Positions 26,564 to 35,716 are shown, counted from the first letter of the stretch. The stretch: 64,000 bases of DNA from Lachnospira multipara ATCC 19207 (GCF_000424105.1 NZ_AUJG01000004.1:95598-159597), one strand, 5' to 3'. Numbers and translations: made by a program. Notes: generated from the sequence alone by a model not told the origin.

Positions 26564-28026
26564 TTCTTAAAACTAAAGTCCTTAAATTCAAATTCACCCT
26601 CACCCTCGTATCTAAAGAATATAGCGAATATTTCTCCTTCTATTAATGGGAATTTATCTGTATTAAAACTTGTCCATGTCTCATTTTTACAATTTAACTC
26701 AAAGCAAATATTTTCATTTTCATAAGCGCTATTCTTATAAATAAGCTTTATATTAAATTTACCTTTAGCCTCTCCACGAATTGTTAGATTAAGAGTCATA
26801 TTAGTGGACTTAGAAGAGTTTGTAAATGTAGTAGTAGCTGTAGGAGCCGGCAATTCAAAGTACTTATAGCCAATCACACATGTATTATGAATATGTGAAA
26901 CATACTGGTCTTCTCCTACTTCTCTGTCAGGGCCATCTTGGCTTATTCTAAGGCTATTTAGAGCCTTTTCTTCCTTTTCCTTATAATTTATCCCATCAAT
27001 CAAATTACAGGCTATATAGCTTGGAATTGTGCCTTTAAGTTTTAATGGACCATCATTTAAACCACAACTTGTTGCTTCCACTTGTTTAAAGCTGCCATCA
27101 TCTGCCATATATATTTTCTCTGCAACGGCCTGTCGGCTATATGAGCTAGCATTACTATATCTGTGATCAAAGATGTAGTATTGATTCTTAATCTTAATTA
27201 AACTGCCATGAGTATTCCCATTAGGATAAGCCGGCTTATCGGCCGTATAACCATTTATTCCTACATCTGATGTGGAATGTAGCCTTCCTTTATATACAAA
27301 ATCCCTATCAGGATACTTGCTCATCATATAGTGAAGGCCACCTAGTCGCACTGAATAAATTAGATAGTAATTATCCCCAAATTTGCGCATAGAAGGAGCT
27401 TCAAAATACCTAGTTTCATCATAGAAATCATCCTTTCTATTAATGACAACTACAGGCTCTGACTTCATAGTTAGATAGTCATCTTCTATTTTTGATACGT
27501 GACATCCCACATATTTCCTGCCTAATTCGTCCTCTTCTTGTCTTGGACAAAAGCCAGAATAAAGATAAATCTCCCCATCATCATCCATAAATACAGCCGG
27601 GTCAAACTGATAATAATCCCCTGCCTTAGTGCCATAGACGCGTCCATCAGCTAGTGAAACATCCCCTAGGTAACTATATTTTCCTGCAGGCTCATTACAA
27701 ACTGCGACAGATATTATTGAGGAATGAGCAAGGGAATAATATAGATAAAATCTGCCATCTTTTCCCTTTATCACATCAGGTGCAAATAAAATTTTTCTAT
27801 CTACCTGCTTTGGATCATCTTCTTTTCTATAAATCACACCTTCATAGCGCCAATTAGCTAGATTATCAATTGATGCAGACCAACAGACGTAATCATTTTC
27901 ACAATAATCCTTTCCTCCAAACTTGTCGTGACTTCCGTACAGATAAACTCTATCTCCAAAGATATGTGGCTCCCCGTCTGGCACATATTCATAACTTGGT
28001 AAAAATGGATTCACTGCCTCTTTCAT
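26557..28026 (-). CDS. Glycoside hydrolase family 43 protein
   Basis: A 489-residue enzyme for arabinose- or xylose-containing plant polysaccharides. The five-bladed propeller runs to about residue 320. Expected catalytic carboxylates are visible: base Asp in PDGEPHIFGDRVYLYGSHD (near 17), helper Asp in YQFDPAVFMDDDGEIYLYSG (near 138), and acid Glu in YFEAPSMRKFGDNYYLIYS (near 207). The C-terminal 150 residues form a beta-rich carbohydrate-binding-like domain. No signal peptide, so it probably acts on imported oligosaccharides. Exact specificity (arabinofuranosidase or xylosidase) cannot be read. Monocistronic; GGGGG ribosome-binding site. Confidence 0.83.
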   Translation of the reverse strand: MKEAVNPFLPSYEYVPDGEPHIFGDRVYLYGSHDKFGGKDYCENDYVCWSASIDNLANWRYEGVIYRKEDDPKQVDRKILFAPDVIKGKDGRFYLYYSLAHSSIISVAVCNEPAGKYSYLGDVSLADGRVYGTKAGDYYQFDPAVFMDDDGEIYLYSGFCPRQEEDELGRKYVGCHVSKIEDDYLTMKSEPVVVINRKDDFYDETRYFEAPSMRKFGDNYYLIYSVRLGGLHYMMSKYPDRDFVYKGRLHSTSDVGINGYTADKPAYPNGNTHGSLIKIKNQYYIFDHRYSNASSYSRQAVAEKIYMADDGSFKQVEATSCGLNDGPLKLKGTIPSYIACNLIDGINYKEKEEKALNSLRISQDGPDREVGEDQYVSHIHNTCVIGYKYFELPAPTATTTFTNSSKSTNMTLNLTIRGEAKGKFNIKLIYKNSAYENENICFELNCKNETWTSFNTDKFPLIEGEIFAIFFRYEGEGEFEFKDFSFKKV

Positions 28027-28057
28027 AAAATCCCCCTATATAAAATCATTTTCTTAT

Positions 28058-28095
28058 AAAAAAATCTGCCTATACCCATTGGATATAAGCAGATT
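28058..28095 (-). terminator. Terminator after serS
   Basis: On the minus strand AATCTGC.TATAT against ATA.GCAGATT is followed by seven T. Confidence 0.82.
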
Positions 28096-28125
28096 AGTTT
28101 TTAAATCTATCGATTAACTATTTAA

Positions 28126-29415
28126 TTACTTTGTAGGTACAAGCTCTGTTTTTCCGCCCATATAAGGTCTTAATGCCTCAGGGATAAGAACTCTACCATC
28201 TGCCTGTAAATTGTTCTCTAAGAAAGCAATAAGCATTCTAGGAGGTGCAACACAAGTGTTATTTAATGTATGAGCAAAGTACTTATTCTTATCAGAACCC
28301 TGAACTCTGATCTTAAGTCTTCTAGCCTGAGCATCGCCTAAGTTAGAGCATGAACCAACTTCGAAGTACTTCTTCTGTCTTGGAGACCAAGCTTCAACGT
28401 CAATTGACTTAACCTTAAGGTCAGCTAAATCGCCTGAACAGCACTCAAGTGTTCTTACAGGTACATCGAGTGTTCTAAAGAAATCTACAGTGTTCTGCCA
28501 TAACTTATCGAACCACATCTTGCTTTCTTCTGGCTTACAAACAACGATCATTTCCTGCTTTTCAAACTGGTGAATTCTGTAAACACCACGCTCTTCAATA
28601 CCGTGAGCACCCTTTTCCTTACGGAAACATGGAGAGAAACTTGTAAGTGTCTTTGGAAGTTCTTCCTCTGGTGTGATTGTATCGATGAACTTACCAATCA
28701 TTGAATGCTCTGAAGTTCCAATTAAGTAAAGGTCTTCGCCTTCGATCTTATACATCATTGCGTCCATTTCATCAAATGACATAACGCCAGTAACTACGCT
28801 ACTTCTAATCATGTAAGGAGGGATGCAATATGTGAAACCTCTATCGATCATGAAATCTCTAGCATAAGCTGTTACTGCTGAATGTAATCTAGCGATATCG
28901 CCCATAAGGTAGTAGAAACCATTACCTGCAACCTTACCTGCTGAATCCATATCAATTCCGTCAAATCTTTCCATAATATCTGTATGGTATGGGATTTCGA
29001 AATCAGGTACAACAGGTTCGCCGTACTTCTGGATTTCAACATTTTCACTATCATCCTTACCAATAGGTACTGAAGGATCGATAATGTTAGGGATTGTCAT
29101 CATAATCTTAGTAACTTTTTCATTAAGTTCTGATTCCTTAGCCTCAAGTTCCTTTAACTTTTCAGCCTGAGCGTTTACCTGAGCCTTAACTTCTTCAGCT
29201 TCTTCTTTCTTTCCCTGACCCATTAAAGCACCAATCTGCTTAGAAAGCTTGTTACGGTTAGCTCTTAATTCATCAGCTTCTGTCTTAGTTGCTCTAGCCT
29301 GAGCATCTAATTCAATAACTTCATCTACTAAAGGAAGTTTTCTATCCTGGAACTTGTTTTTGATATTCTGTTTAACAATATCAGGATTTTCTCTTACAAA
29401 TTTTAAATCTAACAT
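28126..29415 (-). CDS. serS: Seryl-tRNA synthetase
   Basis: Class II synthetase that charges serine onto tRNA-Ser. 429 residues: N-terminal long coiled-coil arm (about 30-105) that holds the long variable arm of tRNA-Ser, then the catalytic domain with motif 2 FRKEKGAHG (near 268) and motif 3 NTCVAPPRMLIAFLEN (near 392). Normal length. A substrate tRNA-Ser(GCT) is encoded at 60732. Single gene with terminator; GAGG ribosome-binding site. Confidence 0.96.
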   Translation of the reverse strand: MLDLKFVRENPDIVKQNIKNKFQDRKLPLVDEVIELDAQARATKTEADELRANRNKLSKQIGALMGQGKKEEAEEVKAQVNAQAEKLKELEAKESELNEKVTKIMMTIPNIIDPSVPIGKDDSENVEIQKYGEPVVPDFEIPYHTDIMERFDGIDMDSAGKVAGNGFYYLMGDIARLHSAVTAYARDFMIDRGFTYCIPPYMIRSSVVTGVMSFDEMDAMMYKIEGEDLYLIGTSEHSMIGKFIDTITPEEELPKTLTSFSPCFRKEKGAHGIEERGVYRIHQFEKQEMIVVCKPEESKMWFDKLWQNTVDFFRTLDVPVRTLECCSGDLADLKVKSIDVEAWSPRQKKYFEVGSCSNLGDAQARRLKIRVQGSDKNKYFAHTLNNTCVAPPRMLIAFLENNLQADGRVLIPEALRPYMGGKTELVPTK

Positions 29416-29540
29416 ATTTCCTCATTTCTGCAATTTATGCTTATATATTTTAATTTTAGTGTATATGTTTTCATCTATGTCAATTTAGCACTGATATAGT
29501 ATTTTTTCAACACTAATTTAGTCTTTATTTATGTGAAAAT

Positions 29541-30098
29541 TTACATCTTATTCTGCTGAACTAAATCATTAACTTCTTTACTTAAGTTTGCATCACCAAG
29601 ACGTCCTGCAAGTGCCTCATTTAAGGCCTTTGCCTCTTCATCGCCAAGCTCTAAGTAAGACTCACCGCGAACGATTTCCTTAATGTAGGCAAAGCAACCT
29701 GTGTTACTGTGCATTACATTTACAACATAACCATTATTGGCCTTATCTAACATACATAGAGCAAAGCTTAACTTTCCGCCCATTTCGTGGAAGGCGTCGT
29801 ATTTAACTATTCCAACCTTTGTAAATGTGTACTCTAACTTTTCGTAAATATCTTTGATAGATTCAGTATTGGCATCTGCAGTTTCCTTTAAGCCCTTAAT
29901 ATCGCCTGTATACTCTCTAATTAGCTTTTCTATGCTCTTTCCTTCCGAGCCTTCCATCATTAATGTGTACTTCTTCTTCATCTTAGAAGCTTTGACAATA
30001 GCTACTATTGCAAGTATAAATGCTATAAGTGTAAATCCTATCATGCCAACTAGCACGTATAGTGTATTTACTTCAAACAAACCAAATACGTCTAACAT
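29541..30098 (-). CDS. DUF4446 family membrane protein
   Basis: 185 residues: one N-terminal membrane helix (about 13-36), a coiled-coil segment (to about 85) and a conserved C-terminal domain KVGIVKYDAFHEMGGKLSFALCMLDKANNGYVV. DUF4446 proteins are commonly found just after parB in clostridia; function unknown. It lies 49 bases after parB in the same direction and is probably co-transcribed. The spacing suggests a role near the cell pole or chromosome partition, but this is inference from context. Confidence 0.8.
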   Translation of the reverse strand: MLDVFGLFEVNTLYVLVGMIGFTLIAFILAIVAIVKASKMKKKYTLMMEGSEGKSIEKLIREYTGDIKGLKETADANTESIKDIYEKLEYTFTKVGIVKYDAFHEMGGKLSFALCMLDKANNGYVVNVMHSNTGCFAYIKEIVRGESYLELGDEEAKALNEALAGRLGDANLSKEVNDLVQQNKM

Positions 30099-30147
30099 AA
30101 TTCTACCTTCCTAATATTTAATTTTGCTAATTTTATTTAGCAATTTA

Positions 30148-31074
30148 TTATTTAACCTTATTAAATAGGTCAATAATACGCTCTAACTCAGCCTGAGAAT
30201 AATATTCAATCTCAATCTTACCCTTGTTGTTATTCTTATTCTTAATAACAACCTGAGTGCCCATAATCTTCTTAAATTTCTCTTCTAAGTCACGGTAAAC
30301 AAAGTCATTCTCTGGCTTTGGCTTCTCTACCTTTTCTGGCTTATCAAGTTCACGCATAAGCTTTTCTACATCTCTTACGCTTAACTTCTCATCGAAAATC
30401 TTCTGAGCAATAAAATACTGCTTATCCTTATCTTCAATTGTAATAATAGCTCTTGCATGACCACTAGACAATTTACCTTCAACTACCATATCTTGTACTC
30501 TTGAATCAAGCTTAAGTAATCTAAGAGAATTTGTAATAGCTGTTCTAGATTTAGATACCTTTTCAGCTACTTCATCTTGTTTTAATCTGTAGTCCTTAAT
30601 CAACCTCTGATATGCAAGTGCCTCTTCAATAGGATTTAAATCCTCTCTCTGGATGTTCTCAATCAAAGCGATTTCCATAACTTCCTGAGTTGTGTAATCC
30701 TTAATAATTACAGGTACTTCCTTGACTCCAGCCATCTTAGCAGCTCTCCATCTACGTTCACCTGCAATAATTTCATAGTAGTTATCCTTCTTTTGTACAA
30801 GAAGTGGCTGTAAAATGCCATACTGCTTAATAGATTCTGATAGCTCAATTAATGCATCTTCATCGAACATCTTTCTTGGCTGATCTCTATTAGGCTCTAC
30901 TAATGAAATCTTTACTTTATTCTCAACAGGAACTTCTTTTACCACTTCTTTAACTACTTCAACTTCTTGAATGATTGGTTCTTTACTACTAGTTTCAACT
31001 TCAGGAATTAAAGCACCAATGCCTTTTCCTAAGCCTTTACCTAAACCTTTTGTTGCAGTCTTCTTTGTTGCCAT
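30148..31074 (-). CDS. parB: Chromosome-partitioning protein ParB (Spo0J)
   Basis: A CTP-dependent clamp that loads at parS and spreads on the chromosome. After a Gly/Lys-rich ParA-stimulating N-terminus (TKGLGKGLGKGIGALIP) comes the CTP-binding domain with GERRWRAAKMAGVKEVPV (near 100) and ENIQREDLNPIEEA (near 132). A helix-turn-helix (KVSKSRTAITNSLRLLKL) and a C-terminal dimerisation part follow. Start taken at the ATG of MATKKTA; GTGAGG, which the longer reading would use as a start, is its ribosome-binding site. It follows parA by 18 bases. Confidence 0.94.
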   Translation of the reverse strand: MATKKTATKGLGKGLGKGIGALIPEVETSSKEPIIQEVEVVKEVVKEVPVENKVKISLVEPNRDQPRKMFDEDALIELSESIKQYGILQPLLVQKKDNYYEIIAGERRWRAAKMAGVKEVPVIIKDYTTQEVMEIALIENIQREDLNPIEEALAYQRLIKDYRLKQDEVAEKVSKSRTAITNSLRLLKLDSRVQDMVVEGKLSSGHARAIITIEDKDKQYFIAQKIFDEKLSVRDVEKLMRELDKPEKVEKPKPENDFVYRDLEEKFKKIMGTQVVIKNKNNNKGKIEIEYYSQAELERIIDLFNKVK

Positions 31075-31092
31075 AAAATCCCTCACCTTTCA

Positions 31093-31854
31093 CTATTTGT
31101 TTCCCATAACTTCTGCAGCTAACATTCTGTAGCTTTCAGCTCCAGATGATTTACTATCATAAATATTAATTGGTAAACCGTGGCTAGGTGCTTCTGCTAG
31201 TCTAATATTTCTAGGGATAATTGTCTTGTAAATGTTCTCCTGTAAATTATCTTTTACATTCTCTACTACCTGTAATGATAAATTAGTTCTAGAGTCATAC
31301 ATTGTAAATACAACACCCTCTAATTCAAGTTCTGGATTAAGTTTCTTCTTAACCAAATTAATTGTATGTATTAACTGTGTCAAACCTTCTAGAGCATAAT
31401 ACTCACATTGAATTGGTACTAAAACTGTATCAGCTGCTGTCATAGCATTAACTGTTAGCATACTTAATGAAGGTGGGCAATCAAGAATTATATAATCATA
31501 CTGATCTCTTACTTCTGTAATTGCACTCTTAAGTGAATACTCTCTATTATCAATATCAATTAAATCAATTTCTGCACCAGCAAGATTTACATTAGATGTG
31601 ATAATGTCGAGATTATCGACTACATTTTCAATAATTGCATCTCTTATATTACATTCCTGAAGAATTACTTCATACACCGTATTATTGGAACCATCTTTTG
31701 ATAAACCAAATCCACTAGTTGTGTTACCCTGTGGATCAATGTCGATAACAAGAACTCTCTGACCTGCCTCTGCAAGACAAGCTGATAAATTAATTGCTGT
31801 TGTTGTTTTTCCAACGCCGCCCTTCTGGTTAGCAATTGCTATAGTTCGACCCAT
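31093..31854 (-). CDS. parA: Chromosome-partitioning ATPase ParA (Soj)
   Basis: A deviant-Walker ATPase of 253 residues: KGGVGKTTTAINL at residues 10-22, the A' motif DIDPQGNTT near 40 and the B motif YIILDCPPSL near 120. It works with ParB to segregate origins and, as Soj, can control DnaA. First gene of the parA-parB-DUF4446 operon. The promoter region upstream overlaps two parS sites (31933 and 32014), so ParB may autoregulate the operon. Confidence 0.95.
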   Translation of the reverse strand: MGRTIAIANQKGGVGKTTTAINLSACLAEAGQRVLVIDIDPQGNTTSGFGLSKDGSNNTVYEVILQECNIRDAIIENVVDNLDIITSNVNLAGAEIDLIDIDNREYSLKSAITEVRDQYDYIILDCPPSLSMLTVNAMTAADTVLVPIQCEYYALEGLTQLIHTINLVKKKLNPELELEGVVFTMYDSRTNLSLQVVENVKDNLQENIYKTIIPRNIRLAEAPSHGLPINIYDSKSSGAESYRMLAAEVMGNK

Positions 31855-31932
31855 CTTATACCTCCCATTTTATTTCCTTTTAATAGTTATCTTTAGTGTA
31901 AAATATATAAATCAATGACATTAACTATGTAA

Positions 31933-31948
31933 TGTTCCACGTGAAACT
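31933..31948. promoter_or_regulatory. parS site, one mismatch
   Basis: TGTTCCACGTGAAACT differs only in its last base from the Bacillus consensus TGTTCCACGTGAAACA. It lies 79 bases upstream of parA. Confidence 0.85.
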
Positions 31949-32013
31949 TCACGCAAATAACTATTAAATATTATATCACTTCGTCAAAAAACTATCCATA
32001 GTTTTTTCCATTT

Positions 32014-32029
32014 TGTTTCACGTGGAACA
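32014..32029. promoter_or_regulatory. parS site, exact
   Basis: TGTTTCACGTGGAACA is the exact reverse complement of the B. subtilis parS consensus. Confidence 0.92.
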
Positions 32030-32350
32030 TACGATTTTTAAAAAATTACGTTTTTTAAGAGGTGTTATTATACCTCTGAAAAATTGTATTTTTTTGATAA
32101 AGAAATAATGAGGATGGAGAAATAAGAAATATAAAAAGGATTTATTATTGTTGTATTGAATTCAAAGTCATGTCATTATTATCTAAACAGTATATAATAG
32201 TAATTAATTCTTATTTTATTATCTAGCTTGTGGATTATTATTCTATAATCTACTACAATTGCTATTGATAAGCACTATTATTTTTATTCTTATACCGCAT
32301 ATATCAATCATCTAGTCTAACTTCAACTAGGTTTCATGCCTAATTTAAAA

Positions 32351-32681
32351 TGTTTCACATGAAACATTAGCTTCTGAAAGCCAATATTTATCAGTATTTC
32401 CAGCTTATATGCAGATTGAATATATAGTTTCAACTATTATCTTATCTAATATCTAATCAAATATCATTTTACCATACTTGAATGTTTCATGTGAAACATG
32501 TCATAAGAGTCTATAAGATAACTAATAATTAATCCCTGCTTCAACTTATGTTTCATGTGAAACATCATATATTAATAACTAAATTCATACCAAGATAATT
32601 ATAGCTAATGTTTCATGTGAAACATAGAATAACAATTCACACTCTACTTGAGATAAATCTCTATATGTTTCACATGAAACA
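32351..32681. repeat. Array of five identical parS-variant palindromes
   Basis: Five exact copies of the 18-mer ATGTTTCATGTGAAACAT (16-base cores at 32351-32366, 32483-32498, 32549-32564, 32609-32624 and 32666-32681; the first and last in reverse orientation). They differ from canonical parS at one core base (CATG in place of CACG). Centre spacings are 132, 66, 60 and 57 bases. They fill the 895-base non-coding gap between parA and the response regulator. The rest of that gap is AT-rich and shows no gene. Confidence 0.85.
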
Positions 32682-32720
32682 TAATAATAAAAAAGAGGAT
32701 TTGATTAATCAAATCCTCTT
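32682..32720 (-). terminator. Terminator after the response-regulator gene
   Basis: A perfect 28-base palindrome around AGGATTTGATTAATCAAATCCT (arms AAGAGGATTT and AAATCCTCTT) has an A-rich left flank that reads TTTTTTATTATT on the minus strand. Confidence 0.85.
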
Positions 32721-32749
32721 ACTTTTCAATATTGATAGCTATTAGCTAA

Positions 32750-33394
32750 TTACTTTATTGAAATAATATTGTTTTTAATAGCAAAAACAGCAGCTTGAGT
32801 TCTATCAGAAACACCAATCTTCTTAAATATATTAGATACGTGATTCTTTACTGTTCTTTCACTTATATTTAATGTAGAAGCAATTTCTTTATTAAATGAT
32901 CCTGCAGCGATCATTTTAAGTACTTCGATTTCTCTCTTAGTTAAGTCGCTTAACTTTTCATTCATTACATCTCTTTCTGCAAGGCTTGCATTAAGTAATG
33001 GCATTAAGCTTGGCTCAACATAAGTATCACCAGCATATACTGCAAAGATTGCTTTCTTTAATGTATCAAAATCTGAATCCTTTAATACATATCCATCACA
33101 ACCTTCATCTAAAGCCTTAACTAAATACTCTACTTCTTTATGAATTGTCAAAATAACTACTTTACAAAGCATTTTCTGTTGCTTCATTATACTTAAAACT
33201 TGTAAGCCATCCAAGTTAGGCATATTAATATCTAATAGAACTACATTGGGCTTCGTCTTATTTGCTAAGTTTAAGCATTCATAACCGTCTCCTGCTTCAC
33301 CAACGACCTGAATTTCATGGTCCATCTCAAGCAATTGAATAAGCCCCTCTCTGACCATTCTATGATCATCTGCTAGTAAAACGTTAACTGCCAT
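32750..33394 (-). CDS. NarL/DegU-type response regulator
   Basis: 214 residues. The receiver domain (about 1-120) has acidic pocket DD near 10, the phosphate-acceptor Asp in VVLLDINMPNLDGL (near 55), and Lys in VLKDSDF (near 104). A LuxR-type helix-turn-helix sits at the C-terminus (LTKREIEVLKMIAAGSFNKEIASTLNISERTVKNHVSNIFKKIG). It lies 17 bases after the histidine kinase gene and forms a two-component pair with it. The layout (soluble kinase plus NarL-type regulator) is like DegS-DegU, which controls motility and exoenzymes in Bacillus. Target genes unknown. Confidence 0.88.
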   Translation of the reverse strand: MAVNVLLADDHRMVREGLIQLLEMDHEIQVVGEAGDGYECLNLANKTKPNVVLLDINMPNLDGLQVLSIMKQQKMLCKVVILTIHKEVEYLVKALDEGCDGYVLKDSDFDTLKKAIFAVYAGDTYVEPSLMPLLNASLAERDVMNEKLSDLTKREIEVLKMIAAGSFNKEIASTLNISERTVKNHVSNIFKKIGVSDRTQAAVFAIKNNIISIK

Positions 33395-33411
33395 AAAAAC
33401 CCTCCCGTTTT

Positions 33412-34401
33412 TTACTTTATTGGTATTGTTATAGTAAATGAAGACCCCTTGTGATTAGAAAAACTTATCACCCCTTTAAGTAATTCAACACGTTCCCTTA
33501 ACATCACCATACCAAAACCTGTTTTATTATATTTTACATGTCTTTGATTATCGAAATCAAATCCGATACCGTTATCTTTATGTTTAAGTACTATCTCATT
33601 GTTGGTTTTCTTAATACTGATATCGACCTTACTGCATTTAGAATGTTTAATTGAGTTACTAGTAAGTTCGTTTATAATTCGTAAAATACTTATTGCAATA
33701 ATGTCGTCCACATTATCATCACCAATAAAGCTATAATTAAAAATAATATCGCTGGAATCTTTTAATTTAGAAATGCATTGATTACATGCAGCTTCAAATC
33801 CTAAATCCTTGACTTGTCCCATACGTAAATTTGAAATAATCTCTCTTAATTCGTTTATACAATCTTTAAGTGCTGTTCTTCTTGATTGTAATTCTAGCTT
33901 TGCTCTCTTTGCATCTTGTTCAATTAATTTAATAATAAATTCATCCTTATATGACAAAGCCGTCAATGTTTGTATTACTGTGTCATGAATATCTCGAGAA
34001 ATTCGTTCTCTTTCAAATTCTATACTTCTAAGTATATCTTTAGAGATTTCTGTAGTACTATCATTATCCTGTAAATCATCGTCATTGATTATATGATCTA
34101 AATTTTCTATCTTTTGCTCTATTAACTTCAACCGATCCTTATAAGCAATGTCCTCTGATAGGATTTCCTCTTTTGTTTTATTTAATGTTTCAAGTTTGAT
34201 TGCTAGTTCATCGTCAAAATTGGTGGAATGAAAAGCATAATCATCTTTTCCCATTTTTTCCTTAAGCTCAGATATCTCTTTATCAATAGAGACAAGTTTA
34301 GAGTTACCAAGTTGAATATCATTTTCTAATTCTAGTTTCTCAAGCTGCCAATATCTGAATTCTTCTTCAATAAACTCCTGTGCCTTTTCTCTATTATACA
34401 T
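33412..34401 (-). CDS. Soluble DegS-like sensor histidine kinase
   Basis: 329 residues, no membrane segment. The first 120 residues are coiled coil. A HisKA_3 dimerisation motif ERERISRDIHDTVIQTLTAL with the phospho-acceptor His lies near residue 149. The ATPase domain follows with NELTSNSIKHSKCS (N box, near 242), DNGIGFDF (near 275) and GFGMVMLRERVELLKG. The lack of a transmembrane sensor suggests a cytoplasmic signal, as for DegS. It is followed immediately by its response regulator. Confidence 0.87.
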   Translation of the reverse strand: MYNREKAQEFIEEEFRYWQLEKLELENDIQLGNSKLVSIDKEISELKEKMGKDDYAFHSTNFDDELAIKLETLNKTKEEILSEDIAYKDRLKLIEQKIENLDHIINDDDLQDNDSTTEISKDILRSIEFERERISRDIHDTVIQTLTALSYKDEFIIKLIEQDAKRAKLELQSRRTALKDCINELREIISNLRMGQVKDLGFEAACNQCISKLKDSSDIIFNYSFIGDDNVDDIIAISILRIINELTSNSIKHSKCSKVDISIKKTNNEIVLKHKDNGIGFDFDNQRHVKYNKTGFGMVMLRERVELLKGVISFSNHKGSSFTITIPIK

Positions 34402-34457
34402 ATTTGCTCCAATACTTAATAAACAAAAGATTTAATATATGGTACCTACACGTTCTA

Positions 34458-34520
34458 TAGTACCATAAAAATAGTAAAAATGTAGTTGTTTTTTGCACTT
34501 TTTACTACTACCATAAAAAT
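34458..34520. promoter_or_regulatory. Pair of direct repeats before the kinase/regulator operon
   Basis: TAGTACCATAAAAAT (34458-34472) and TACTACCATAAAAAT (34506-34520) match at 14 of 15 bases and start 48 bases apart. They lie 57-119 bases upstream of the kinase start. Possible binding sites for the encoded response regulator; unproven. The rest of the 288-base gap holds the hydrolase promoter. Confidence 0.45.
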
Positions 34521-34614
34521 TTTAACCTATTTTGGACTAGAAATAAAGTACTTTTTTACTATTTATATAATACTTGAGTAATTTAGATTTTAAATTTGTA
34601 TTTTGAAATTATTG

Positions 34615-34644
34615 TTTGATAGTTAGTCTTTATTAGACTATAAT
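34615..34644 (+). promoter_or_regulatory. Promoter of the hydrolase gene with an inverted repeat in the spacer
   Basis: TTTGAT, 18 bases, TATAAT. The inverted repeat TAGTCT-N5-AGACTA (34624-34640) overlaps the spacer and -10 and could be an operator. Confidence 0.5.
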
Positions 34645-34689
34645 ATTATATAAGAAAATACTAATTATTTAGTAATTCGGAGGTAATAT

Positions 34690-35637
34690 ATGAATAAATG
34701 GCAAAAGCTCGGTCTTTTTGCAGGTGTCTGTACAGCCGTTCTTACAACAGCACACCTTATAAATAAACTTATCTTTAGTACAGCAACATCGAAGGGCATC
34801 ACAGATAAACGTATTAACTCATGTTATCCTTGGAAATTTGGCAATATCAGCTATAGTGTACAGGGATCTGGGAAACCAGTTTTATTAATTCATGATTTAA
34901 GTTCCTTTAGTTCATCATATGAATGGGATAATGTTATAGATATTCTCGCAGAAAAGCATACTGTTTATGCAATCGATTTACTTGGATGTGGAAACTCTGA
35001 CAAGCCAAATCTTACATATACAACTTATATGTACACACAGCTTGTAGCAGACTTTATTAACAATGTTATTACCAAAAAGACTGATGTTATCGCAACTTCA
35101 GCATCTGCTCCAATTGCAGTTGCTAGTGCCTTTAACAACAAGGACATCATTAATAACATCATTTTAGTAAGTCCAGAATCAATTAAAACAGCGATGTTAA
35201 CACCAACTAAGCAGTCTAAGATAACAAGAATTATTCTTGAGACACCTATTATTGGTACTTTAGTTTACAATATTTGTGCTAGTAAAGGTTCTATTAACAA
35301 TACAATGGCTAATCACATTTTCGCAAAGGGTGAAGTTCCAAGTGACTTCCTTGACGCTTATTATGAATCATCACATTTACAGGGCGCAGCAAGCAAGCAC
35401 CTCTACACAAGTAAGGAGTGCCACTACACAACTGTTGCCATTGCTAGACTTTTAGCTTCTGTGGATAATAGTATCTACATTATCGGTGGTGAACTTGATA
35501 ATAATGCAAATGTTATCGAAGAATATACTGATTTAAATCCAGCCATTGAAACTTACTTTATTCCTAATGCAAAAAAACTTCCTCAGGTTGAAGAACCAGA
35601 AGAATTTGCAAAGCAGGTTGATATTTTCTTAGCTTAA
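34690..35637 (+). CDS. Alpha/beta-hydrolase fold protein lacking the usual catalytic His
   Basis: 315 residues with a hydrophobic N-terminal helix (about 7-24) that is either an anchor or a signal. The fold pattern is clear: SVQGSGKPVLLIHDLSSFS near 60, AIDLLGCGNSDKP near 97, and a nucleophile elbow ATSASAP near 135, where small residues replace the usual G-x-S-x-G glycines. Asp is in GELDNN near 270. At the place of the catalytic histidine, where homologues have N-A-G-H, this protein has NAKKLPQVEEPEEF, so Lys-Lys replaces Gly-His. It may be a weak or non-enzymatic member. Divergent from the kinase operon, convergent with rsmG. Confidence 0.75.
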   Translation: MNKWQKLGLFAGVCTAVLTTAHLINKLIFSTATSKGITDKRINSCYPWKFGNISYSVQGSGKPVLLIHDLSSFSSSYEWDNVIDILAEKHTVYAIDLLGCGNSDKPNLTYTTYMYTQLVADFINNVITKKTDVIATSASAPIAVASAFNNKDIINNIILVSPESIKTAMLTPTKQSKITRIILETPIIGTLVYNICASKGSINNTMANHIFAKGEVPSDFLDAYYESSHLQGAASKHLYTSKECHYTTVAIARLLASVDNSIYIIGGELDNNANVIEEYTDLNPAIETYFIPNAKKLPQVEEPEEFAKQVDIFLA

Positions 35638-35666
35638 TAAAAGCTAATAGAACTAAATAATTTTGT

Positions 35667-35710
35667 AAAAAACCCTGAAACCACACAATCACAGTTGGTT
35701 TCAGGGTTTT
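35667..35710. terminator. Bidirectional terminator, hydrolase and rsmG
   Basis: AAAACCCTGAAACCA pairs with TGGTTTCAGGGTTTT over a 10-12 base loop; A and T runs lie on both sides. Confidence 0.9.
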
Positions 35711-35716
35711 GTTTAT

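Noticed and set aside
32351..32681. CRISPR-like array
   Set aside because: Units are 18-base palindromes with uneven spacing and no cas genes; parS similarity explains them better.
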